Source: an uncultured Propionibacteriaceae bacterium
Lineage (GTDB): Bacteria > Actinomycetota > Actinomycetes > Propionibacteriales > Propionibacteriaceae
Length of the DNA stretch: 64,000 bases
Assembly: GCA_937926975.1 (NCBI GenBank)
Contig: CALBCJ010000033.1
Span: 1-64,000 of the forward strand
Direction of reading: 5' to 3'
How positions within the stretch are numbered: the stretch's first letter is position 1; each line of letters opens with the position of its first letter. Of the stretch, positions 43,938-51,727 are shown piece by piece. The position numbers and the translations under genes were made by a program. Below the pieces are notes generated by a model. The model saw nothing but the letters and a program-made list of their open reading frames with translations. It ran no database searches and was not told the DNA's origin.

Positions 43938-44384
43938 ATGCCCTATGAATCGGTCTCTCGACGAGTGGTGCTGAGCGCCACCCTGGCCCTGGCAGCTGGC
44001 TGCATCGGGCCGGCAGTCGACCCGGTCCCCATACGCGGAAGCCGGGGAGCCGGAACCGTCACCGTCGACACCGTCAAGTGGTCTAAGAAGGGCAGGCCTG
44101 CCCCCAAGAAGGGCTACTACCTGTCACTTAAGCTCACCTGGAAGTGCACCGAAGGAAGGCTCAGCGTCAATGCCTCCCGGCTCACCTTCAAGGCCCTACT
44201 GACGGTGTACAACGTGGCCTACTGGGGCGCTGACGTGGAGCCGATCCTTGACCTGATAGATCTGCACCCAGGAGGGAAGACCACGGGCTGGGTATCGTTC
44301 GACGTGCCAGCCGACCGGGGAGTGCTCGTGATCGAGGATGAAGGGTTGAACGAGGTCGCCCAGATACCTATCCCCGGCCCCTGA
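43938..44384 (+). CDS. Small lipoprotein, DUF4352-like fold suspected
   Basis: This 148-residue protein has a lipoprotein signal (SRRVVLSATLALAAGC, with a twin arginine) and a domain of about 115 residues. The block GGKTTGWVSFDVPADRGVLV followed by a beta-rich end is typical of telokin-like DUF4352 domains, which are exported and of unknown role. A decayed paralog lies at 41593, so the YbaB/WXG operon is flanked by two copies of this lipoprotein. Leaderless initiation is likely (TAACGT 7 bases upstream). It has one lipid-carrying cysteine plus one in WKCTEG. Confidence 0.75.
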   Translation: MPYESVSRRVVLSATLALAAGCIGPAVDPVPIRGSRGAGTVTVDTVKWSKKGRPAPKKGYYLSLKLTWKCTEGRLSVNASRLTFKALLTVYNVAYWGADVEPILDLIDLHPGGKTTGWVSFDVPADRGVLVIEDEGLNEVAQIPIPGP

Positions 44385-44537
44385 CCCGCATCCCCTCAGC
44401 CTGGCCCCGGATCTGAGCTCCGACTCCGGGAACCTGGCCCCAGCAACCGTGATCCCGGGGAAGCCGCCGGTCATCAGGCAGGCAGCGTGACCGCCCGGTG
44501 TCGTTGTGCTGCCGCGAGAAGCCACGTGGCCGACGGC

Positions 44538-45194
44538 TCACGAGGAGGCGGCAGCGGCACCAGCGGCGGCGGCCTGGATCGCCTGGTGGGCAGCCTTCGC
44601 AGGCCAGAACGTCGCCAGCAGCTGCTTGGCCTGGGCCTTGACCCGGCGCTTGTCGATCCCGCGCCCCCGGTCCATGACCTTCACCAGGCGCCCCGAGGCC
44701 AGCAGCAGCCCGATCAGGGCTCCGGTCTGGTCGTCGGGCGGGCTCCCGTACAGAAGCACCTGGTCCAGCGCGGCCAGCAGCCGGTAGCGAGGCTCCCCGG
44801 TGACCGGCAGGTAGCGGCGTACGCGGAACAGCCCGAGCACGTAGTGCTCCTCCTCGCGCAGCACCTCGGCCTCGACCAGGCGGCGGTAGACCGTGGCACT
44901 CAGCCGCCTCGCCACCCGGTTGACCAGCCTCACCGAGGGCCACGACTCCTGGGACGCGACCAGATGGAAGGCGTCGGCGAGGACCGCGTCGGCCGGCGGC
45001 GGGAGGCTCGGGTCGGCCACCACCCGGTTCTTGCGGACCCGCTCGCCCTTCTCGGAGATCCGGACATGGCCCGACAAGGTGAGATCGGCAAGAACCGCCC
45101 CCGCCAGCACGAAGTTCAGCTGGTTGCCGACCACCAGCTTCGCGCCCGACTCCGGGTCGGTCAGCAGCAGCAGGGCGTCATCACACAGCAGCAT
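44538..45194 (-). CDS. GPP34 (Golgi phosphoprotein 3) domain protein
   Basis: This 218-residue protein has the GPP34 pattern: ALLLLTDPESGAKLVVGNQL, the acidic-hydrophobic FVLAGAVLADLTLSGHVRIS, and a later helical part with DRGRGIDKRRVKAQAKQLL. In eukaryotes the domain binds phosphatidylinositol 4-phosphate at the Golgi; in actinobacteria its role is unknown and membrane binding is presumed. GAGAGGAGC before the ATG at 45194 supports the start. It is monocistronic and convergent with the small lipoprotein gene. Confidence 0.88.
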   Translation of the reverse strand: MLLCDDALLLLTDPESGAKLVVGNQLNFVLAGAVLADLTLSGHVRISEKGERVRKNRVVADPSLPPPADAVLADAFHLVASQESWPSVRLVNRVARRLSATVYRRLVEAEVLREEEHYVLGLFRVRRYLPVTGEPRYRLLAALDQVLLYGSPPDDQTGALIGLLLASGRLVKVMDRGRGIDKRRVKAQAKQLLATFWPAKAAHQAIQAAAAGAAAASS

Positions 45195-45377
45195 GGGGGC
45201 TCCTCTCGCCAGCGGAGAGCCTACTGCGAGCCGGAGCCCCCGATCGGGACGAACCAGACCGGCCCGCAAGCCAGCACCGGCCAGCAGGTCGTCAGCTCGC
45301 GGGCCCGGGGGTGGATCGCCATCGAGGCGATGTGCTCGGCGCCGGTCGGCGGTTGCGGGCCGGGCCTGTGAGCGCGA

Positions 45378-45408
45378 CGACCCCCGTACGCCGCAGCGCC
45401 GGGGGTCG
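45378..45408 (-). terminator. Hairpin downstream of rplI
   Basis: CGACCCCC at 45378-45385 pairs with GGGGGTCG at 45401-45408 across a 15-base loop. It lies about a dozen bases beyond the rplI stop codon, where the ribosomal operon should end. Confidence 0.55.
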
Positions 45409-45419
45409 CCCGTGATCTG

Positions 45420-45875
45420 TCAGGCCGCCGCGACGACCAGCGGGATGTGAGCGGTGACCGCCTCGTGGAGCTTGATGCCCACGGTGTGGGTGCCCACGGT
45501 CCGGACCGGCTTGGCGAAGACCACCGAGCGCTTGTCCAGGGCCGGGCCGCCAGCGGACTTGACCGCACCGACCACGTCGGCGGCGGTGACCGCGCCGTAC
45601 AGCTTCGACCCGGTCTCGGCGGCAGCCGCCCGGACCGGCAGGGTCACCGACAGCTCCTCGAGCTGCTCGCGGACCTGCTGAGCGTGCTCGACGCCCCGGA
45701 TCTCGCGGGCGTCACGAGCCCGCTTGATGCCCTCGATCTGCTTCTCGGCGCCCCTGGTCCAGGCGATCGCGTAGCCCTGCGGCAGCAGGAAGTTGCGCCC
45801 GTAGCCCGGCTTGACGTCAACCACGTCGCCGGCCACCCCGAGATTGTCGACAGCAGCAGTGAGAATCAGCTTCAT
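45420..45875 (-). CDS. rplI: 50S ribosomal protein L9
   Basis: This 151-residue protein is L9, which binds 23S rRNA at the base of the L1 stalk. The N-terminal signature MKLILTAAVDNLGVAGDVVD followed by VKPGYGRNFLLPQGYA is unmistakable, and the helical connector and C-terminal domain are full length. GGAGCAACG precedes the ATG. It is the last gene of the rpsF-ssb-rpsR-rplI operon, 16 bases after rpsR. Confidence 0.98.
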   Translation of the reverse strand: MKLILTAAVDNLGVAGDVVDVKPGYGRNFLLPQGYAIAWTRGAEKQIEGIKRARDAREIRGVEHAQQVREQLEELSVTLPVRAAAAETGSKLYGAVTAADVVGAVKSAGGPALDKRSVVFAKPVRTVGTHTVGIKLHEAVTAHIPLVVAAA

Positions 45876-45891
45876 CGTACGTTGCTCCTTG

Positions 45892-46128
45892 TCAGCGCGC
45901 CGTCGACGCGTACGGCAGCAGGGCCACCTCGCGTGCGTTCTTGATGGCGATGGCGACCTTGCGCTGGTCCTGGACGGACAGGCCGGTCACCCGTCGGGCG
46001 CGGATCTTGCCGCGCTCGGAGATGAACTTGCGCAGCATCTGGACGTCCTTGTAGTCGACGCGTCCGATGCGTACCGACTTCATCGGGACGATCTTCTTCT
46101 TGCTGACAGGCTTGCGCTGCGAGGCCAT
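45892..46128 (-). CDS. rpsR: 30S ribosomal protein S18, cysteine-free form
   Basis: This 78-residue protein is S18, with the conserved VDYKDVQMLRKFISERGKIR and ARRVTGLSVQDQRKVAIAIK. The N-terminus KKKIVPMKSVRIGR has no cysteines where many actinobacterial S18 proteins have a zinc-binding pair. This C-minus form does not need zinc. It lies in the usual ssb-rpsR-rplI order, so it appears to be the housekeeping copy and not a zinc-starvation duplicate. The ATG at 46128 was chosen; GAGAGCAC is a modest ribosome site. Confidence 0.96.
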   Translation of the reverse strand: MASQRKPVSKKKIVPMKSVRIGRVDYKDVQMLRKFISERGKIRARRVTGLSVQDQRKVAIAIKNAREVALLPYASTAR

Positions 46129-46193
46129 TGTGGTGCTCTCCTTGTCTGAGCCCGGCACGACGCCGGAATGTGCCTTAAGTGGAAAAGGGTCGG

Positions 46194-46697
46194 TCAGAAG
46201 GGGGGCTCGTCGGACTGCGCCTGGGCCCACGGGTCGGCCGTGTCGGACCGGCTCTGCGAACCACCGCCGCCACCGCCACCGCGGTAGCCGCCGCCGTCGC
46301 CCTGGCTGGGGCGGCTCTGCGACCAGCCGCCGCCGCTGGTGCGGGTGACCTGGGCCGTGGCGTAGCGCAGGGCGGGACCGATCTCGTCGACGTCCACCTC
46401 GTACACCGTGCGGCGCTCGCCGTTGCGGTTCTCGTACGAGCGCTGCTTGAGCCGGCCGGACACGATCACGCGGTTGCCCTTCTGCAGGGACTCAGCCACG
46501 TTCTCGGCGTACTGGCGCCAGACCTCGCAGTTGAGGAACATCGTCTCCCCGTCACGCCACTCGTTGGCGTTGCGGTCGAACTGCCGCGGCGTCGAGGCCA
46601 CCGTGAACTTGGCGACCGCCACCCCGGTGGGGGTGAAGGTCAGCTCCGGGTCGGCGGTCAGGTTGCCGATCAAGGTGATGGGTGTCTCGCCTGCCAT
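46194..46697 (-). CDS. ssb: Single-stranded DNA-binding protein
   Basis: This 167-residue protein coats single-stranded DNA in replication and repair. The OB-fold part (1-110) has ITLIGNLTADPELTFTPTG, FLNCEVWRQYAENVAES and VIVSGRLKQRSYE. A glycine/serine-rich linker follows, ending in the acidic tip SDEPPF that recruits partner proteins. Its ATG follows CTGGAGGACTC, a good ribosome site. It lies between rpsF and rpsR, the classical actinobacterial arrangement. Confidence 0.97.
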   Translation of the reverse strand: MAGETPITLIGNLTADPELTFTPTGVAVAKFTVASTPRQFDRNANEWRDGETMFLNCEVWRQYAENVAESLQKGNRVIVSGRLKQRSYENRNGERRTVYEVDVDEIGPALRYATAQVTRTSGGGWSQSRPSQGDGGGYRGGGGGGGSQSRSDTADPWAQAQSDEPPF

Positions 46698-46773
46698 GAG
46701 TCCTCCAGTCTGATCTGTGGTGGTCTGGCCAGCCTGCTACGGCCGGGCCCGTTCCACCAGACGGGTCACGCGA

Positions 46774-46802
46774 CCTGTGGACGATCTGGACTTGTCCACA
46801 GG
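46774..46802. promoter_or_regulatory. Inverted pair of DnaA-box-like sequences between rpsF and ssb
   Basis: CCTGTGGAC at 46774-46782 and GTCCACAGG at 46794-46802 are perfect inverted arms around 11 bases. The right side contains TTGTCCACA (46792-46800), which is the actinobacterial DnaA-box consensus; the left side reads TCGTCCACA on the other strand. It could bind DnaA, or act as an attenuator hairpin before ssb. Confidence 0.6.
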
Positions 46803-46810
46803 CTGCACGA

Positions 46811-47116
46811 TCATGCGCTGGGCCGGAAGACCTTGTTGCGCAGGATCTTGTCGTCGAGGTTGAGCCGGCGGTGCAGCTCGGCGACCACGCCCGGCTCCGC
46901 GGTCAGGTTGCAGACCACGTAGACGCCCTCCAGCTTAAAGGTGTTGTCCGAGGTGTTCTTGATGCGGTACGCCAGGCGGCGGCGCCCCATGATCTCGATG
47001 CTGTCGACCGTGCCACCGTTGCTGGTGACGGTCTTCATGTGGTTGTCGATCAGAGCGGGGACCTGTCGGTCGTCCACGTCCGGGTCAACGATCACCATGA
47101 CTTCGTACGTGCGCAT
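46811..47116 (-). CDS. rpsF: 30S ribosomal protein S6
   Basis: This 101-residue protein is S6, which pairs with S18 in the small subunit platform. The signature MRTYEVMVIVDPDVDDRQVP and the later DSIEIMGRRRLAYRIK and EGVYVVCNLTAEP are clear. GGAGGTGGAGC upstream of the ATG at 47116 is a strong ribosome site, and longer frames are not supported. It is the first gene of the operon; the promoter must lie in the long upstream gap. Confidence 0.97.
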   Translation of the reverse strand: MRTYEVMVIVDPDVDDRQVPALIDNHMKTVTSNGGTVDSIEIMGRRRLAYRIKNTSDNTFKLEGVYVVCNLTAEPGVVAELHRRLNLDDKILRNKVFRPSA

Positions 47117-47809
47117 GCGCTGAGCTCCACCTCCTCTGGTCTCGGCGGCCGCGGGTCGTTCCCGTGGCAGGAGGGCGATGCGATGGGTCGCCCGGATGGC
47201 GACAGCCACCAGGCAACAGTACCGGGCGCCAGCCCACGGTGTCGAACCCGTGGGCGGCGCCCAGACCGATCCCCGGATGAGGGTCACGAGACTCCCCCAA
47301 GCCTCGAGAACCTCGTCACTGTCCGGGTCTGTGTGGCCCCTGCGCATCAGGGCGTTGTGGTTCTAGATTGGCCCCGCCGGCCTCGAAAGTCTAATGAGTG
47401 AAGACATTTCTCATGTCTCATCAATTCTGTTCAGGGCGCAAGAGCGCCGAGGCCGCGACCGATCGCCCATCCGACGATCTGCCACGGCCACCAGCAGGCG
47501 CACAACGTCGTACGTCTGGAGTTTCCCCCGGTGCAGGAGCCGCCTCCGGCTCCTCCCAGGAGTTGAAGGTACGGCGCTGCCCGTCCGCGCAACGGCTTTG
47601 CGAGAGGCTTCTCATCACTGCCCTGCCGAGAGCGGGAAACCGCTTCTTTGACCGGAGCGGCTGAGACGTGCCGGGAGAATGGCACCGACCATCTCGGTGA
47701 GTGCCCGGAAACGGTCGTCATCCGAGTCGAGGTCATATGAGTCGGCGTCGACCCGCGCGAGCCGCCCCGCGGACGCCTGCCGGCGGCGTGTGGATCAGCA
47801 CCTGACGGC
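47117..47809. other. Long non-coding stretch upstream of rpsF
   Basis: These 693 bases hold no gene I can support. An AT-richer patch at about 47370-47425 is the likely promoter region of the rpsF operon on the minus strand. From about 47790 down to 47640, a minus-strand frame beyond the stop of the preceding gene reads RLARVDADSYDLDSDDDRFR and continues to a stop. It has natural-looking codons but no start codon, so it may be a decayed gene end. Confidence 0.45.
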
Positions 47810-49147
47810 TCAGGGCAGGCCGCGGTGGTCGTCGTGGCGGGCCAGCCGGACCAGCTCCACCTCGGGGCCACCGTCCCAGTACATCAGGCGGGCTGCCTGC
47901 GGGGAGCCGCGCTGGACCTGGTAGCGCCACAGCATCGCACCGTCGCGGCGTACGTTCGGGGCGGCCTTGCCCGCCTTCCAGGGGTGGATCCGAGCCGGGT
48001 CGGCGGGGCCGGTGAGGACATCGACGATGCAGCGGACGGCCTTGCGGCGCTCCACCGGGGGATCGGCCAGGTCGTCGAGAAAGGCCTCCGAGACCCGGTA
48101 CGGGCGCAGCGGCGGCCGCTCCGACGGCGGCGTCGACATCAGCCAGACCTGCTCCACCTCGTAGCGCAGCTGCTGCTCCGGGTCGTCGTACACGGCTGGC
48201 GGCCAGTCCTCGTTGTGCTGGGCCAGGCGCTCCCGCAGCTGCCGGTTCCGCTCCCGGGCGTCACGCAGCTCGGCCTCGGCGGCCTCGGCCCGCTCGCGCT
48301 CCCGCTCGGCGTCTCCGGAACCGGACCCCAGCAGGGCCTCCAGAACGTCGGCGACCCGGCGGCCGACCAGCGTCTCCAGCCGGCTTGGCAAGGCCTCCAG
48401 CGCCCGTTCCAGGTGGTGGATCCGGGACTCCAGCCCAGCCAGCTCTCGTTTCGCTGCCTCGCTCGGCTCCGTACCGGCCGGCCGTGGCGCGGAGTGAACT
48501 GGCTGAGGGTACGAGGGCAGCGCCGGGGCTGGGGCTGGAGCCGGTGGGGCTGGACGCGGTGCGGGCCGGGCCGGCGCGGAGCCGGCCGTACGGGCCGGGC
48601 TGGCGGGGCTGGTGCTGGGTGCGGGCGGTGCGGGGCTGGTGGTGGTGTACACCAAGGCCGACTGGCTCTCGCCGGGTACGGCGCCCCGGTGCCGGGCCAG
48701 GGTGGCGGGGGTGACTCCGGCCACGGGCCGGCGCGGTGGTGGCGGGGCCGCGGGCCGCTCCGGGCGGGGCATGGGGTTGGCGAGGTAGTCCCGTAGCCGG
48801 GCCAGGGTGTCGTTCGGGTCGTCGTCGGGGAAGGTCAGAAAGAGACCGTGCCGGCGCCAGGAGTCGGAGGGCCGTGCGCCGGGCCAGATCACCCGGACCG
48901 CGCCGCCGAAGGCCCGAAACGCTCCTCCGACGTGGTCGCTGAGGACGCTGGAGGTCTCCATCGAGTCCAGCACCACCACCTGTGCCTCGGGGTTCTGCTC
49001 GGCGATGCCTGCCGGGTCGACCCGCGGCCGCTCGGTGTCTGAGGCGCACGACACCAGCACCAGCGGCTCGTCCCGGGTGTCGGCGAAGATCCGAGACACC
49101 AGGGACGACACCTGGTCGGGAGCGACGTGCTCGATCTGGGCTGGCAT
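47810..49147 (-). CDS. Uncharacterised protein with a possible RelE-like C-terminal domain
   Basis: This 445-residue protein is not a family I can name. Residues 1-125 form a globular domain with VVVLDSMETSSVLSDHVGGA and FGGAVRVIWPGARPS. Residues about 126-225 are a proline/alanine linker. Residues about 228-310 are a coiled coil (LAGLESRIHHLERALEAL; ERERERAEAAEAELRDARER). The last 110 residues contain DPARIHPWKAGKAAPNVRRD, LWRYQVQRGSPQAARLMYWD and VELVRLARHDDHR, an order of elements like the RelE/ParE toxin fold. No antitoxin gene overlaps it. GAGAGGACC before the ATG supports the start. A nuclease or defence role is possible but unproven. Confidence 0.75.
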   Translation of the reverse strand: MPAQIEHVAPDQVSSLVSRIFADTRDEPLVLVSCASDTERPRVDPAGIAEQNPEAQVVVLDSMETSSVLSDHVGGAFRAFGGAVRVIWPGARPSDSWRRHGLFLTFPDDDPNDTLARLRDYLANPMPRPERPAAPPPPRRPVAGVTPATLARHRGAVPGESQSALVYTTTSPAPPAPSTSPASPARTAGSAPARPAPRPAPPAPAPAPALPSYPQPVHSAPRPAGTEPSEAAKRELAGLESRIHHLERALEALPSRLETLVGRRVADVLEALLGSGSGDAERERERAEAAEAELRDARERNRQLRERLAQHNEDWPPAVYDDPEQQLRYEVEQVWLMSTPPSERPPLRPYRVSEAFLDDLADPPVERRKAVRCIVDVLTGPADPARIHPWKAGKAAPNVRRDGAMLWRYQVQRGSPQAARLMYWDGGPEVELVRLARHDDHRGLP

Positions 49148-49362
49148 CAGGTCCTCTCTTGCGCTGATCTGCCAGCGTACGCACCCGCCGAAACCACCGC
49201 CACGGTCCCCAGGCCGACACGCCGGGCCTCTGCCCCGGCACCCTCAGCTCGACCCAGATACGGCCGCGACAAGGAGCGAAGAACGGTCCGTGAGCCTGGA
49301 CAAGCCAGCAGTGAAAAAGCCGGAGGGCCTTCTCGCGCCTGGGGAGGGCGTCGGTGCGTACG

Positions 49363-50091
49363 TCACGTGCCCACCGAGCGGTCCCCAGACCCACCGGAGG
49401 CAGCCGCCCGGGGCAGCAGGACGTGCTCGACGCCGTCAAGCATGGAGGCCACGACAAGGTCGAAGTACTCCAGGCCGATCCTCTCCGACTCCTGCGGGCG
49501 GGACACGGGCTCGAACAGCTCGGACAGCAGGAGGTCCAGGCCCGCAGAGGAGTCCCGCATGGTCGCCAGACGCTCCACCATGGCCGGCACGTCGTGGTGC
49601 TGCCCGTGCACGGTGTGCGTACGCAGGTTGCGGGCGGCCACGGAGGACACGGCCACGTGGATGATCATGGAGTAGGCCAGCGGGGTCAGGGGCCCGAACC
49701 CGGCCTCCACCAGCTTGGAGACCGCGGTGTCGATGACCGGCAGGTGGCTTCGGGTGATCTTTCCCATCACCAGCCGGTCTGCAGTCCCCGGGTAGCGCAG
49801 AAGCACCGGCCGGTAGGCGTGCAGCACCTCAGCAAACCAGTCCTTCCACCCCAGTGAGGGATCGGGGAGCGCCACCTCGGCGCAGGCCGCGTCCACGACC
49901 GCGTCACACAGGTCCTCCTTGAGGGGGAAGTAGTGGTAGACGACCGAGGGCACGACCCCCAGCGTCCGCGCGAGCTCACGGACGCTCCACCCCTCCACGC
50001 CCTGGGCCCGAGACAGCGCCATGGCCTGGTCGAGCACCGCGGCCCGGCTCAGGCCTGCGCGCCTCGCTGTCGGGCTCTCGCTCGCTGCCAT
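49363..50091 (-). CDS. TetR-family regulator
   Basis: This 242-residue protein has a TetR-type helix-turn-helix at about 12-60 (LSRAAVLDQAMALSRAQG; SVRELARTLGVVPSVVYHYF) and a larger C-terminal ligand domain like TetR_C-containing repressors. It is divergent from the MFS transporter at 50179 and probably represses both genes by binding the palindrome at 50120-50136. The ligand is presumably the exported compound. The codon style differs somewhat from the surrounding genes, as for its partner. Confidence 0.9.
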   Translation of the reverse strand: MAASESPTARRAGLSRAAVLDQAMALSRAQGVEGWSVRELARTLGVVPSVVYHYFPLKEDLCDAVVDAACAEVALPDPSLGWKDWFAEVLHAYRPVLLRYPGTADRLVMGKITRSHLPVIDTAVSKLVEAGFGPLTPLAYSMIIHVAVSSVAARNLRTHTVHGQHHDVPAMVERLATMRDSSAGLDLLLSELFEPVSRPQESERIGLEYFDLVVASMLDGVEHVLLPRAAASGGSGDRSVGT

Positions 50092-50110
50092 GTGGTCATG
50101 CTAGTGTCCT

Positions 50111-50139
50111 TTGACAGTACTCGAACGGTGTTCTAGTAT
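50111..50139 (+). promoter_or_regulatory. Promoter of the MFS gene with a TetR-type operator
   Basis: TTGACA at 50111-50116 and TAGTAT at 50134-50139 are separated by exactly 17 bases. Inside the spacer and overlapping the -10 is the palindrome CTCGAACGGTGTTCTAG (50120-50136), with GAAC and GTTC arms around GGT. Binding here would block the MFS promoter, and the site is only about 30 bases from the TetR gene start. Confidence 0.75.
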
Positions 50140-50178
50140 TGGTGGCGTCCGATCCTCAAGCCCTCGAAAGCCGCGCCC

Positions 50179-51450
50179 GTGCCCTCCGCAGCCCCACAGA
50201 CCCCGTCTCCACGCCAGGGCGCTCCCCAGACCCCCAGCGCCCCGCCCCAGATGACTCTCCTGCTGCTGACGGTCGTCCTGGCCTTCACCGGCCAGATGCT
50301 CCTCAACCCCGTCATCGCCCCGCTCTCGCGCGCCATGGGGATGCGGGAGTGGCAGATCGGCGCCGCGATCTCCCTGGCCGCAGTGGCCCTCATGCTCTGC
50401 AGCCCCCTGTGGGGCAAGGCCTCCCAGCGCCTGGGCGTCAAGCGAGTGCTGGTCACCTCTCTGCTCGTTGCCACGGCCGCACTGACCGCCTTCGCCGTCG
50501 TCGCCGCGCTCGGCATGCGAGGAGCGGTGACCGGCGCGGTCCTGGTCGTCGCAGTCGTGGTCACCAGGGGGCTCATCTACGGCTCATCCATCGCTGCGGT
50601 CACGCCCACCGCTCAGACCTACCTGGTGACGCACTCCTCGACCGAGGCCCAGCGGATCAAGGTGGTGGGCGCTGTCGGCGCCGCCCAGGGCCTGTCCGCC
50701 GTGGCCGGGGCGGTCCTCGGCGGGGCCCTGGCCGGTGCTGGCGGCCTGCTCCTGCCGCTGATCGCCATGCCGGTCCTCATGGGAGCGGGTCTGATCGTCC
50801 TGGCGGCGCGCTTCCGCCCCCAGGGCACCGACGAGCTCATCGAGCAGCCGCAGCGGGTATCTGTCCTGGACCCCAGGATTCGCCCGTTCCTGGCCGTCGG
50901 GTTCCTCACCTACCTCGTCTTCTCGTCGATCCAGACGCTGTTCGGCTTCCTCATCCAGGACCGCTTCCACCTCGGTGCCACCGCCACGGCCAGCGTGACC
51001 GCCGCCTACATGGTCGCCGTGGCAGTCACGATGATCCTCGCCCAGGCCGTTGTCGTTCCGCGCCTGACGTGGGGCGCCACCTCGCTCGTACGCCGAGGCC
51101 TGCTCCTGGTGCTGGTCAGCACCAGCTGCCTGTGGCTGAGCTCGTACGTGACCTTCGCCGTGGCGTGCGTCCTGCTCGGCCTCGGCATGGGGCTGCTGGC
51201 ACCCGGGTACAACGCCGGCCCCACCCTGGAGCTGTCGGCGCAGGAGCAGGGCAGCCTGGCAGGGCTGATCAACGCCACCAACGGCGCGGCCTACGCTCTG
51301 GCCCCGATCGGCTCCACCGCCCTGTACGGCCTGAGCCACGGTGCGCCCATCATCCTCGCCGGGTGCCTCGTCGGGGCTACGTGCGTCCTGACCATGGTTC
51401 ACCCGCGGCTGCGCTCCGCGCCTCACCGGAGCAGGGCCGAGGACAGCTGA
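50179..51450 (+). CDS. MFS efflux transporter
   Basis: This protein of about 423 residues is a major facilitator with 12 hydrophobic segments. It has the loop motif SPLWGKASQRLGVKRVLV after helix 2 and a second-half loop with LGLGMGLLAPGYNAGP. With the divergent TetR regulator it forms a typical inducible drug-export pair. The GTG at 50179 fits the promoter position, but the ribosome site is weak; an ATG 24 codons later, just before the first helix, is an alternative. The 3' end (51438-51463) recurs as a direct repeat 30 bases downstream, which may be a scar of insertion. Confidence 0.87.
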   Translation: MPSAAPQTPSPRQGAPQTPSAPPQMTLLLLTVVLAFTGQMLLNPVIAPLSRAMGMREWQIGAAISLAAVALMLCSPLWGKASQRLGVKRVLVTSLLVATAALTAFAVVAALGMRGAVTGAVLVVAVVVTRGLIYGSSIAAVTPTAQTYLVTHSSTEAQRIKVVGAVGAAQGLSAVAGAVLGGALAGAGGLLLPLIAMPVLMGAGLIVLAARFRPQGTDELIEQPQRVSVLDPRIRPFLAVGFLTYLVFSSIQTLFGFLIQDRFHLGATATASVTAAYMVAVAVTMILAQAVVVPRLTWGATSLVRRGLLLVLVSTSCLWLSSYVTFAVACVLLGLGMGLLAPGYNAGPTLELSAQEQGSLAGLINATNGAAYALAPIGSTALYGLSHGAPIILAGCLVGATCVLTMVHPRLRSAPHRSRAEDS

Positions 51451-51518
51451 GCCCGCACCGAGACTCCTCCGGGAACTTCGACACCCTGGGGTCGAGGACA
51501 GCTGAGCCCGCACCGAGA
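51438..51518. repeat. 26-bp direct repeat at the 3' end of the MFS gene
   Basis: A 26-base sequence starting CGAGGACAGCTGAGC and ending CCGCACCGAGA is present at 51438-51463, covering the MFS stop codon, and again at 51493-51518. The copies are 55 bases apart and appear identical. Confidence 0.85.
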
Positions 51519-51727
51519 ACCCGGCTCGACCCCAGGACCTCCTCGTCGTGAGGGCTCGTCGTGAGGGCCGCCGAGCTCTCGGCCGGGCGAGCCAGCGGTG
51601 AAGAACGACGGGCTGCACCCCGCAGCAGACGCTGAAGGCGTTCCGGGGCTGACGTACCTCGTCACGGGTTGCAGCGACCCGGCCACCGAGCACAGCACAG
51701 CCCGTAGGATGCCGGTGAGGAGGACCG

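Noticed and set aside
47431..47871. Minus-strand open frame of about 146 residues beyond the RelE-like gene
   Set aside because: Composition is low-complexity and it overlaps the end of the annotated gene. No start signal or domain is seen.
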